Of a stretch of DNA of 64,000 nucleotides, positions 1-8,246 are shown piece after piece; positions within the stretch are counted from its first letter, which is position 1; each line of letters begins with the position of its first letter. A program made the translations under genes and the position numbers. The DNA comes from Ferruginibacter paludis (lineage in GTDB: Bacteria; Bacteroidota; Bacteroidia; Chitinophagales; Chitinophagaceae). A model generated the notes under the pieces. That model was not told the origin of the DNA and did no database searches. It saw nothing but the letters and a program-made list of their open reading frames with translations. The stretch spans positions 232,288-296,287 of the forward strand of contig NZ_JAUFQJ010000005.1 in assembly GCF_030409685.1 (NCBI RefSeq). Direction: 5' to 3'.

Positions 1-575
1 TTCGCAACTATTATTTTTTCGATCAGCGGGATGATTATTATAATTTAAACCCCGTACCGTATGTTAGCGGGCAAAACTGGGATGTGCCTTTTATTGAAAA
101 AAAGCTGGACCAGATTCTTGCCGCACAACCTTATGATTTTATAATTACCATGCTGCCATATGCAGGGCAACACGGTCATCATAAAACGGCCGCCATCATG
201 GCATTAAGAGCATTAAAAAGATACAAGGGCAATCACAGGCCAGTGATACTTGCAGGCAGCACCTACCTGGATGAAAAGCCGGAAGATTTTACAATGCTGG
301 AAGGTTTTCCGGAAACCATCATGAAGAAAAATGCGCCCTCATTTTACCTGGATGTAGCCACTCATTTCGGCAAGGGCAAACAGGTATCTTATAAAGTGAT
401 TGCCCAATGGGTAATTGCCGCCTACAAGTCGCAGGGCGATATGCAGGAAAATCCGCTGTACAAGGGCGATAAAGAAACCTTCCGGCTTTTTGATATCAAT
501 GATGATACTGCCATACCAAAAACGAAGCAGCTTTTTGACCAGTTAACAAAAAGCGGTTTCTCTTCAAATCAATAA
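1..575 (+). CDS. PIG-L family (LmbE-like) deacetylase, 5' end outside window
   Basis: The frame is open from base 3, well upstream of the GTG at 84, so the true N-terminus lies left of the window and the visible part is about 190 residues of C-terminal sequence. The motif GQHGHHKTAA fits the HxxH-type zinc-site segment of PIG-L/LmbE N-acetylglucosaminyl deacetylase-like proteins, where a zinc ion supports removal of an N-acyl group from a sugar or similar small molecule. The usual N-terminal zinc motif of the family (PHPDD type) is not visible because of the truncation, and no signal peptide can be judged. Substrate unknown. The family call rests mainly on this one motif and the surrounding Rossmann-like stretch (DFIITMLPY), so confidence is moderate. 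Confidence 0.6.
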   Translation, partial: RNYYFFDQRDDYYNLNPVPYVSGQNWDVPFIEKKLDQILAAQPYDFIITMLPYAGQHGHHKTAAIMALRALKRYKGNHRPVILAGSTYLDEKPEDFTMLEGFPETIMKKNAPSFYLDVATHFGKGKQVSYKVIAQWVIAAYKSQGDMQENPLYKGDKETFRLFDINDDTAIPKTKQLFDQLTKSGFSSNQ

Positions 576-822
576 AAATATTTGTCCAGGCGAAGAAGTC
601 ATGGGGAACATGCTTGCGATTTGTCCGCCGCGGCAGATCACCTGCTTATACATTTCTTCCTTGTTGTGCGCTCTTACATTGAAGGCTGCCCCTGATTTCA
701 ACGGCAAACAATAATTTTTTTAAAACAAAATAAAGCATCGCTTCCCGGTAAAAAATCACCGCACGGTTCGCTTGCATTCGCAATATTTTATAGTTAACTT
801 AAGTGTCTAAAAACAAACGATC

Positions 823-1326
823 ATGGCACTTAACGCATACTTAAAATTAACGGGTCAAAAGCAAGGTGAAATAAAAGGAAGTGTAACACAAAAAGGCCGG
901 GAAGGAAAAATAATGGTAATTGCTGTAACGCACGAAGTATTTTCGCCCAGGGACCCGTCCAGCGGCTTACCTACGGGTAAAAGACAACACCGGCCCTTCA
1001 TCATTACAAAAGAATTAGATAAAAGCACTCCACTGCTTTTTAATGCTTTGGTGAACAATGAAAACATCACCAGTTGGGAGCTGCAGTTTTTTACACCACA
1101 TATACAGGCTGGAACCGGCGCTGCGGGCATGGAGGTAAACCACTATACAGTGCGCTTAACCAATGCCAACATCATGGATATAAAAAGTGTGATGCTCAAC
1201 AATAAAAATTTCGAGCTGGCCAAATTTGCCGAATACGAAGAAGTGGCATTTACTTACCAAAAGATACAATGGACCTGGGTAAACGGTAATATTGTTGCCG
1301 AAGATTCCTGGACCGAAACTACTTAA
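823..1326 (+). CDS. Hcp-like type VI secretion tube protein (TssD), orphan
   Basis: 167 residues starting MALNAYLKLTG, with the Hcp pattern of an early lysine/glycine-rich beta segment (GQKQGEIKGSV), the HRPFIITKELDKSTPLLFNAL segment and a C-terminal beta strand ending FTYQKIQWTW. Hcp forms stacked hexameric rings that make the inner tube of the type VI secretion system, and it can carry effectors in its lumen. There is no signal peptide, as expected. No sheath, baseplate, VgrG, membrane-complex or ClpV gene occurs in this window, so the gene is either an orphan Hcp serving a system elsewhere or a stray copy. No Shine-Dalgarno is visible; the ATG follows an A-rich leader. The upstream 576-822 gap holds nothing recognised. 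Confidence 0.8.
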   Translation: MALNAYLKLTGQKQGEIKGSVTQKGREGKIMVIAVTHEVFSPRDPSSGLPTGKRQHRPFIITKELDKSTPLLFNALVNNENITSWELQFFTPHIQAGTGAAGMEVNHYTVRLTNANIMDIKSVMLNNKNFELAKFAEYEEVAFTYQKIQWTWVNGNIVAEDSWTETT

Positions 1327-1749
1327 ATTGTTAGTGCCGACAGACAGTCCCAGATCCACCTGCATGTAATAACACAGCATGTACAAACCTAACTTGCAAC
1401 TGTATATTTAAGAAAATCCTGTTAGTATCGTATGATGCAATACCCGGTAACAGGGTTATCCTGATTGCGTATATGCGTTTCCTGTAGTGCGCCCTGGTGG
1501 CAGTAAAAGACATGTGCTGGTTGCAAATATTGCCGCTAAATAAATCTTCCAATAATAAATTTCGAATATCAAATCTGGCAACCATATTTGTGCCGTATCC
1601 CCGATCATTTTACATACATAACGGTAATGCATATACGCTGTTTATTGGATCATTCACGAAAACCTGATCTTCGATTGACTAAGCGGTTGGCTATGTTGCG
1701 GGTAAACATAAAATTGTATCTTCCCTATATCTAATAAAAACGCCCGCCC
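1327..1749. other. Intergenic stretch with no recognised feature
   Basis: About 420 bases between the hcp-like gene and the permease. The short open frames here (on the minus strand) have no family resemblance and biased, cysteine/histidine-rich translations. I see no RNA gene or strong terminator. A possible weak promoter for the permease (TTG around 1695 and TATCTTCC around 1719) is present but imperfect. Confidence 0.5.
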
Positions 1750-3069
1750 ATGCCGGATCAACTACCAAAGGAAAATAAATTAGGATTATGGACCAGCACT
1801 TCGCTGGTTGTTGGCAATATGATTGGTGCCGGTGTTTTTTTAATGCCTGCCACGCTTGCATCCTATGGCAGCATCAGTTTAGTTGGATGGGTGTTTGCAA
1901 CTGCCGGCGCTTTTTTACTCGCAAAAGTGTTCAGTAATTTAAGTAAACTGATGCCACTGGCAGATGGCGGTCCCTATGCGTATTCCCGCGAAGGCCTGGG
2001 CGATTTTGCCGGCTTCCTGGTTGCATGGGGTTACTGGATTTCCATCTGGTGCACCAATGCTGCCATCGCAGTTTCACTGGTAAGTGCGCTAAGTACTTTT
2101 TTTCCAATGCTGGCTACCAATTCACTTGCAGCCATTGCAACAGGATTAGGTACTATCTGGTTGCTCACCTGGGTCAATTCATTGGGCATTGTCGCTTCCG
2201 GCGTGGTACAACTCGTTACAACCGTGCTTAAAATAATTCCCCTGTTGGCAGTGGCCATTGGTGGTTTATTTTTTTTAAAGATCAGCTATTTTTTGCCTTT
2301 CAATACCAGCGGCACTTCCTCAATAGCAGCCATTACCGCTACTACAGCTTTTACGTTCTTTGCCTTCACAGGTCTTGAATGCGCTACCATTCCCTCGGGC
2401 AGTGTAGACAATCCTGAAAAAACAATTTCCCGTGCCACCATGCTGGGAACCGGTCTGGCGGCCATTATCTATATACTGAGCACAGTGAGTGTAATGGGTA
2501 TGATTCCTGCCGATAAACTATCGCATTCCTTAACGCCGTTTGCAGATACTGCCGTTTTATTATGGGGCAGCAGCGCCCGCTATTGGGTCAGCGGCGGCGT
2601 GGCCATCGCTGCATTCGGTGCACTGAATGGGTGGATTTTGATACAGGGCCAAACGCCCTATGCCATTTCAAAAGACAAATTATTCCCGGCCATTTTTGGT
2701 AAGGTGAATAAAAAAGGTGTACCCATAGCCGGCATTGTAATCGGCAGCATACTCGTAAGTATATTGATGATTATGAATTACACCAAAGGACTGGCAGAAC
2801 AATTTAAGTTCCTGCTCCTGCTTACAACCATCACCGTGCTGATATCCTATCTTTTTTCAACCGTAGCTTATGTGCTGATTAAATTACAAAGGAAATTAAC
2901 TGCGGCGTCCGGCCATTGGCCCGCCGCCATCCTGCTCGCCTCATTGGCCTTTTTATTTTCATTGTGGGCCATAGGCGGCTCCGGCCAGGAACCTGTGTAC
3001 TGGGGATTTATATTGCTGTTGGCAGGATTACCATTTTATGCAATGATACTTTGGAAGAAAAGAATGTAG
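1750..3069 (+). CDS. APC-superfamily amino acid permease/antiporter, AdiC-like
   Basis: 439 residues with about twelve hydrophobic segments. The N-terminal GNMIGAGVFLMPATLA (about residues 22-37) matches the unwound first helix of APC transporters, whose glycine-rich motif binds the amino-acid backbone. The following GWVFATAGAFLLAKVFSNLSKLMPLADGGPYAY closely resembles the start of AdiC-type arginine/agmatine exchangers (GGxYAY segment). The protein should sit in the inner membrane and exchange or import amino acids or their amines. No decarboxylase gene is adjacent, so an acid-resistance exchange role is not supported by context, and the substrate is open. A hairpin at 3101-3137 may terminate transcription. 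Confidence 0.85.
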   Translation: MPDQLPKENKLGLWTSTSLVVGNMIGAGVFLMPATLASYGSISLVGWVFATAGAFLLAKVFSNLSKLMPLADGGPYAYSREGLGDFAGFLVAWGYWISIWCTNAAIAVSLVSALSTFFPMLATNSLAAIATGLGTIWLLTWVNSLGIVASGVVQLVTTVLKIIPLLAVAIGGLFFLKISYFLPFNTSGTSSIAAITATTAFTFFAFTGLECATIPSGSVDNPEKTISRATMLGTGLAAIIYILSTVSVMGMIPADKLSHSLTPFADTAVLLWGSSARYWVSGGVAIAAFGALNGWILIQGQTPYAISKDKLFPAIFGKVNKKGVPIAGIVIGSILVSILMIMNYTKGLAEQFKFLLLLTTITVLISYLFSTVAYVLIKLQRKLTAASGHWPAAILLASLAFLFSLWAIGGSGQEPVYWGFILLLAGLPFYAMILWKKRM

Positions 3070-3100
3070 TTATAAGTTATGGGTTGTAAGATATAAGTTG

Positions 3101-3142
3101 AAAGCTTGCGCCGTGTTTGCTCTATACAGCAAGCTTTTACTT
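3101..3142 (+). terminator. Possible terminator after permease
   Basis: A 9-base stem AAAGCTTGC (3101-3109) pairs with GCAAGCTTT (3129-3137) across a 19-base loop and is followed by a T-rich run. The long loop makes it only a candidate. Confidence 0.4.
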
Positions 3143-3250
3143 TTGAATTTTTACTTCATTTTTTCTTTCAATTACATGCAAGCAGTTGCGCAAACCCCAC
3201 CGATGCCCAGCTTTTTTTATTTTTGAATTTTTACTTTTGAATTTTAACTT
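3139..3250. repeat. T-rich simple repeat (CTTTTGAATTTTTA units)
   Basis: The phrase ACTTTTGAATTTTTACTT occurs at 3139-3156, and near-identical overlapping copies occur at 3219-3250, with unrelated sequence between. The copies lie between the permease and the glycosidase 3' ends. Such low-complexity phrases tend to be dispersed between genes in some Bacteroidota genomes. No coding function is seen. Confidence 0.5.
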
Positions 3251-3253
3251 CCG

Positions 3254-5578
3254 CTACTTCTTCGTATACTTCAGCGTCCTCGCATCTTTTATTACACCGT
3301 TAAAATTCATTCCAAACCCAAAATCATACACATGGCCGGCGGCATCTTTGTAGCATTGCATATCCAGCGGAACATCTTCTTTTTGCTTTTCTACCGTTTG
3401 CATATTGGCGGGCATTTGCATGGGCAATAATCCAGCTGGCACTGCTTTGCCGGTTAATATGTCCAATATCGCCTGGTCCTGCACACCAAAGTTGATTAAG
3501 ATAGCGCTGGCATTTTTCTCGAACTCAGCAAACACCATCGGGTTGCTTACGTTTACGGAAACAATCACCGGCTTGCCTTTCATCTTTACGTAGGTGTCAT
3601 TCACCATGGCCAGATCGGTGAAGTTGATGGCTTTAATATTTTTGTCTTTGTAACTGCGGTTGGTAAAGTTTTCAAACTGGTCACCACCTGCGAGGCTGAC
3701 TGCCCTTGCATCAGTAGCCTTGTATTCACCATACTGCAAACTAATGGGCAGGTAACCATTTCCACCAGCTTTCACATCTTCGCTGTTATAACCATTACCA
3801 CTGTTGGGGCTGGCAATAAACACCAAAGCATAATCCGCTTCTTCGGGGTTATCGATGGTATTGAAATACTTCTTTACAATGTTCATATTAACCGGATAGT
3901 CGAGCTTTTCCGGCGTTTCCATTCCCAAAAAATTTCGTCCGGCAGGCGTGAATTTTTTCGGCACATACACTGTTTTCTGTTTTTGTAATGGCAATACCTT
4001 GTTGCTGTTTTTCAGCAGCACCATCGACTTTAGCTGGGCATTATACCCTGCTTTCATAAAGGCGGCATTACCTACTGTATTTTTAGAAGCCTCCACATCC
4101 AGGTAAGGATTTTCAAATAAGCCGGTGTGAAAAATATTGGTTAGCAGGCGCACGGCAGATGCTTCAAAACGGGCACGCATAAATGCTTCGCCATGTTCTT
4201 TTACACCCATGTTGTATGCATCAATTACCGGTACTGCATCATTGTTGCCGCCGAACTGGTCTACACCCGCCATCAGAATTTTATAATGTCTTTGCGCAAC
4301 AGATAATTTTTCTGTACCCCATGATTTACCGGTGATAAAAAGATCTACCGCCGCTTCATCACCTGTTACCAGCCAGTCAGTACAAACAACGCCATCATAA
4401 TGGTATTTTTTACGCAGCAGATCGGTGATGATGTATGAATTGTAGTTGTTGGCAACATTATCGTGGTTCTTACTATCCTGGTTAACCGATATCGTGTAAT
4501 AGGGCATTACAGCAGAAGCCTTCGCTGTTTTACCATTCAGCTTAAAAGCTCCTTCAGTAAACGGCGTAAAATGCTGGCTGAAATTATTGCCGGGATAAAC
4601 CGCATATTTTCCGAAGCCATAGTGTGCATCTCTTCCCCCCTCGCCGCTGCCGCCGCCCGGCCAGTGTTTCACCATGGCGTTTACACTGTTGTATCCCCAG
4701 CCGCTATTGATTTCTTTATCTCCAAACGAAGTTTGAAATCCATCGATATAAGCACGGGCCATATCAGCTGCCAGTTTCGGATGTTCGCCAAACGTGCCGC
4801 TGAACCTGTTCCAGCGGGGCTCCGTTGCCATATCTACTTGCGGAGATAAAGCCGTCGCAATACCCATGGCCCTGTATTCCAGTGCTGCAATGTGTCCAAA
4901 ATTTTTCACCACAGCAGGATCGAAAGTAGCAGCTAATCCGAGTGAACCGGGCCACATGGAAATAGCACCGCCGGCACCTGCGTTGAATTCTGCATTGGCA
5001 ACCGTTCCATGCCTTGGGTCGGAACTGTTGTTGGCAGGAATACCCAGGCCAATGCCCTCCGTCAAGGCCTGTACGTTGTTGTTCCATTGCACAGCCACTT
5101 CCGGACTTTGTACCGATGTTACGAGCACATGCCGTACATTGTCTTTGGTTAAAAAATCTTTTTGCTGATCGGTTAAATCACTCGCAGCAGCGCCGCTTTC
5201 AGGAAACGGTTTACCGTTATAGGTGCCCGCAAAAACACCTTTCGCAGGGCTTGGAATTGGCTGGTGTCTGCTGTACAGCATCAGGCCTGCAATTTGTTCA
5301 ATGGTCATCTGAGCTGCCAGGTCCTTGGCACGAAAAGCTACCGGCAAACGCCAGTCTTCGTATAGATCCAGCTTGCCGTTTTTATTGAGATCCTTAAACG
5401 CCAGGCCATTCACCGTAATTAATTTTACTCCTGAGGTAGTGGAATAACCCAGCGTTTGTCCTTTAGGGTTAGTAACGGTACTGATGGTACCATTTATTTT
5501 TTCGCTCCATTGCTGGGCTTGCAGGCGGGATGTTTGCAGCAAACAAATTGCGGCAAAGCAGATCGTTGATTTTTTCAT
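3254..5578 (-). CDS. Secreted glycoside hydrolase family 3 enzyme (beta-glucosidase-like)
   Basis: 774 residues with a signal peptide ending around LQAQQ (residue 22). Residues 60-76 contain an EF-hand/dockerin-like calcium loop (DLNKNGKLDLYEDW). The GH3 barrel follows, with EPRWNRFSGTFGE (253-265), KHWPGGGSGEGGRDAH (304-319) and the nucleophile motif DGVVCTDW with Asp401. The C-terminal part (from about 510) is the alpha/beta sandwich that completes the active site in GH3 (MVLLKNSNKVLPL start). GH3 enzymes release terminal beta-linked sugars from oligosaccharides or plant glucosides with retention. The protein is probably periplasmic or surface-exposed. No SusC/SusD pair is adjacent, so this is a lone enzyme gene; substrate not determined. 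Confidence 0.92.
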   Translation of the reverse strand: MKKSTICFAAICLLQTSRLQAQQWSEKINGTISTVTNPKGQTLGYSTTSGVKLITVNGLAFKDLNKNGKLDLYEDWRLPVAFRAKDLAAQMTIEQIAGLMLYSRHQPIPSPAKGVFAGTYNGKPFPESGAAASDLTDQQKDFLTKDNVRHVLVTSVQSPEVAVQWNNNVQALTEGIGLGIPANNSSDPRHGTVANAEFNAGAGGAISMWPGSLGLAATFDPAVVKNFGHIAALEYRAMGIATALSPQVDMATEPRWNRFSGTFGEHPKLAADMARAYIDGFQTSFGDKEINSGWGYNSVNAMVKHWPGGGSGEGGRDAHYGFGKYAVYPGNNFSQHFTPFTEGAFKLNGKTAKASAVMPYYTISVNQDSKNHDNVANNYNSYIITDLLRKKYHYDGVVCTDWLVTGDEAAVDLFITGKSWGTEKLSVAQRHYKILMAGVDQFGGNNDAVPVIDAYNMGVKEHGEAFMRARFEASAVRLLTNIFHTGLFENPYLDVEASKNTVGNAAFMKAGYNAQLKSMVLLKNSNKVLPLQKQKTVYVPKKFTPAGRNFLGMETPEKLDYPVNMNIVKKYFNTIDNPEEADYALVFIASPNSGNGYNSEDVKAGGNGYLPISLQYGEYKATDARAVSLAGGDQFENFTNRSYKDKNIKAINFTDLAMVNDTYVKMKGKPVIVSVNVSNPMVFAEFEKNASAILINFGVQDQAILDILTGKAVPAGLLPMQMPANMQTVEKQKEDVPLDMQCYKDAAGHVYDFGFGMNFNGVIKDARTLKYTKK

Positions 5579-5829
5579 GGCTATTGCGGGTGTTGGTAAT
5601 GTTGTGCAATTATTAAAAAACGCTGTTAAATTACTACAATTTTCTACACCTTACTATTAAATGGTTGCGTGAGCATATACAAAATTCTTTTTGTTGACTG
5701 AGCTTGTTACCACCTCAGGATCACGCCTAATGGACGTTTAAGGATGCATTATAAATGAAGTTGGCTTTGCACGCAGGATTCACATCAGGCTAGTCGAAGA
5801 CAAGTGTAAATAAAACAATGGATCAGTTT

Positions 5830-6573
5830 TCATATCCCCGTATACCAGGCCCATCCACTATCCCCCATATCCACAAATTCATCTGACACGACAATGCGTT
5901 GCAGGTACTTCACGCTCTTGTACCCAATCTGCCTTTCTACCCGAAGGCGAAGCGGCGCACCATGTGGCAGAGGCAAGCTGCTGCCATTCATCGCATAGGC
6001 TAAGATTGTTTGAGGATGCAATGCGTCCAGCATATCGATGCTCTCCATGTAGCCATCGTACGCATAAAAATTGACAAAGCGTGCGGTAGACAAAATACCG
6101 GCATGATGGAGTAACAGGGTTAGTGGCGCACCGGTCCATTCACCAATGGCAGACCAGCCTTCTTCACAATTGTGCCGCGTAATTTGCGTACGGGCAGGAA
6201 ATTGTTGCAGATCAGCAAGCGAATACAATCCGGGCTTCGCAACCTTGCCTTCAACCGAAAGCCGCCAATCGGTGAATGTACTTGTATTCAACCGGCTGTA
6301 TGCTTCACTGAACGTGGGCGTTGATTTATCTGCCGGATTGGTAGTTCCTGTCGCAGGGAACGAGGACAGTTCGTGATGGCCATATTCTTTGGCAAGTGAT
6401 TGTCCCGGCAATAAGGAGCGTTGCGCAATATAAGTGAGCGCATCGCCCATGCGCAGCAGGTTACCATAAGTGGGCGGCAACTTTTTTGTACAGCCGGGCA
6501 GCAACAAACCGCCGAGCGAACCTAGCCCGGTGATAATGGCAGTACGCCTCGTAAGTAAGTGTTTTCTTTTCAT
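5830..6573 (-). CDS. Molybdopterin-dependent oxidoreductase (sulfite oxidase fold), exported
   Basis: I place the start at the ATG at 6573 rather than the TTG at 6585, giving 247 residues beginning MKRKHLLTRRTAIITG. The N-terminus has a twin-arginine signal (RR at residues 9-10) followed by a hydrophobic stretch and a lipobox-like LLLPGC. The molybdopterin domain carries TRHNCEEGWSAIGEWTG with the conserved cysteine that ligates molybdenum in sulfite-oxidase-fold enzymes such as MsrP/YedY. The protein should fold with its cofactor in the cytoplasm and be exported by Tat. The upstream gene encodes a b-type cytochrome whose stop codon ends one base before this ATG, so the pair is probably translationally coupled and works as an electron-transfer couple. 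The physiological substrate is unknown. Confidence 0.85.
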   Translation of the reverse strand: MKRKHLLTRRTAIITGLGSLGGLLLPGCTKKLPPTYGNLLRMGDALTYIAQRSLLPGQSLAKEYGHHELSSFPATGTTNPADKSTPTFSEAYSRLNTSTFTDWRLSVEGKVAKPGLYSLADLQQFPARTQITRHNCEEGWSAIGEWTGAPLTLLLHHAGILSTARFVNFYAYDGYMESIDMLDALHPQTILAYAMNGSSLPLPHGAPLRLRVERQIGYKSVKYLQRIVVSDEFVDMGDSGWAWYTGI

Positions 6574-6574
6574 G

Positions 6575-7333
6575 TTATTTTCCAAATGTCATGGCACTTA
6601 TTTGTTGTTTAAATCCCGACCGGATGATCATCACCACATGTACCACTAAAAAAAGGATGAGTGACACCGATGCAAAGAAGTGAATGGTTCTGGCCGACTG
6701 ACCACCGCCAAACATTGTTAAAAGGAACGGGTAAGATGCCGTGATAGCGGGCGACATGGCCAGGCCTGTCAGCACCATCAGCGGCAGCAAAATAAATATC
6801 ACGGCCAGGTAAGTACATTTCTGCAACAGGCCATATTGTGGCCCCTTGCCTGCTGCAGGAATTTGCATGCGCACATGACTGACCATGTCACGCCAAAACT
6901 CCAGCCGTGTAAACTCGCCGGGTGCCGGTAAAAGAGCGCTTTTAAAATGACGGGTAAAAAATCCCGCAAGTAAATAGACCAGGCCAGTTACAATAAGGAA
7001 CCAGGCCGACAAAAAATGAAGACTTCTCCCCCAGCCATTCTGATTAAAAATATCATACGTACGACTTGCACTTACCGGTGAACCTGCAACGTTGTAAAAT
7101 GCTGTGCTCTTCTCCCAGCCTCCATGCTGATAATTTCTGCTGATGGGCAGCTCGAACAAGGCCGGTGTCAGATCGTTTCCCACTTCGCCCCAGTACAACC
7201 TTGGATGACTCATAAGAATTACATAACCCGTAAAAGCCAGCACCATAAAACTCAGCGTGATGATCCAGTGCGTACTTTTTACCCAGCGCCTGTGGCGCTT
7301 GACGGGTGGCAGTGAAGATTGGGAAGCGTGCAT
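6575..7333 (-). CDS. Cytochrome b561-type membrane subunit, electron partner of molybdoenzyme
   Basis: 252 residues with four main membrane helices. Histidines placed like b-type haem ligands occur at His22 (STHWII), His106 (SLHFLSAW), His218 (TIHFFAS) and His232 (VVHVVM). The fold matches the cytochrome b561/DUF4405-like or thiosulfate-reductase/formate-dehydrogenase gamma-type family that passes quinol electrons to periplasmic molybdoenzymes. A large periplasmic loop (about 50-95) separates helices 1 and 2. The ATG at 7333 follows the positive N-terminus HASQSSLPPVKRHRRW, which fits the inside-positive rule. It is the first gene of a two-gene unit with the molybdoenzyme and takes the place of YedZ in MsrPQ-like pairs. 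Confidence 0.85.
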   Translation of the reverse strand: MHASQSSLPPVKRHRRWVKSTHWIITLSFMVLAFTGYVILMSHPRLYWGEVGNDLTPALFELPISRNYQHGGWEKSTAFYNVAGSPVSASRTYDIFNQNGWGRSLHFLSAWFLIVTGLVYLLAGFFTRHFKSALLPAPGEFTRLEFWRDMVSHVRMQIPAAGKGPQYGLLQKCTYLAVIFILLPLMVLTGLAMSPAITASYPFLLTMFGGGQSARTIHFFASVSLILFLVVHVVMIIRSGFKQQISAMTFGK

Positions 7334-7571
7334 TACGTATGGATGAATGTTGAGTTTAATGACTTACTAAATATACATTTTTTTTGGAAATGTGTTTTCG
7401 CTCTATTGAGGCCAATTGCAAAGCATCATAATTAGCTATAGAGAATTACTACATTACCAGGTCAACCAAAAACAATTTTTACAGTATTCCTATTGATCTT
7501 TTCTCGCTGCTTTGATTATCCCTCAATCAAATTTTCCCTATCTTCAACTACCAATAGTAATTGTCCAGGTC

Positions 7572-8039
7572 ATGCATGAAAACGAACAAAACCAATTAGA
7601 CTCCTTTGTTGAAGAAATTGAGCTTATAAAAAGCACCCGCATCCTTCCCTGGTGGATCAGGGCTTTCAGCTGGCTGTTTTTATTAACCGGCGGCTCCGCA
7701 GTCATATTACTCGTTCTTAGCTTTTTTGGAGTGGAAATGACGCTCTCTTTATATGGCATGGTTGCCAATGGACCATTGTCACTCACCGGCCTTTTAATAA
7801 GCGTGTTATTCATATTAAAAGGCATCGTTGCATTCGGACTTATAACCAAAAAAGAGTGGGCTGATTTGCTTGCCATTGTTGATGCCGTGACAGGTATTTT
7901 AATCTGCATATATGTAATGATTGTACCATTGATTTTCTCAGGACGTGCAAGTTCCGGGCTTCGGCTGGAACTTGTTTTGCTGGTGCCTTACCTGCTTTAT
8001 TTTGTAAGACAAAGAAAAAAATCGATCGATAAAATTTGA
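7572..8039 (+). CDS. Small integral membrane protein of unknown function
   Basis: I start at the ATG at 7572 (MHENEQNQLDSF), giving 155 residues; the frame also opens further upstream at a TTG but that adds an unlikely extension. There is an acidic N-terminal tail of about 30 residues, then four predicted membrane helices (roughly residues 31-52, 67-91, 98-118 and 122-140) and a basic C-terminal tail RQRKKSIDKI. I do not recognise a family. The neighbours are unrelated, so the sequence only supports an inner-membrane location. Confidence 0.6.
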   Translation: MHENEQNQLDSFVEEIELIKSTRILPWWIRAFSWLFLLTGGSAVILLVLSFFGVEMTLSLYGMVANGPLSLTGLLISVLFILKGIVAFGLITKKEWADLLAIVDAVTGILICIYVMIVPLIFSGRASSGLRLELVLLVPYLLYFVRQRKKSIDKI

Positions 8040-8246
8040 CCACAATTATTGCTCTGCTATATTCCTGGCCAGTTGCTGTCGCGGCGGCGCTCTACTTATG
8101 CACACAATCCATTTTATCTGGGACTTCAGATTTCAATAATTAATTTCTGTTTTACAAAATAAAACCGCTTTGTAAATAAACCCCGAAGCCTTAACTTGAG
8201 GGTAGATTACCTCCCGCTCCACAGCTCATACAACAAACATTTATAC

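Noticed and set aside
823..1326. Presence of a type VI secretion locus
   Set aside because: Only the Hcp-like gene is present; no sheath, baseplate or ATPase gene is found in the window.
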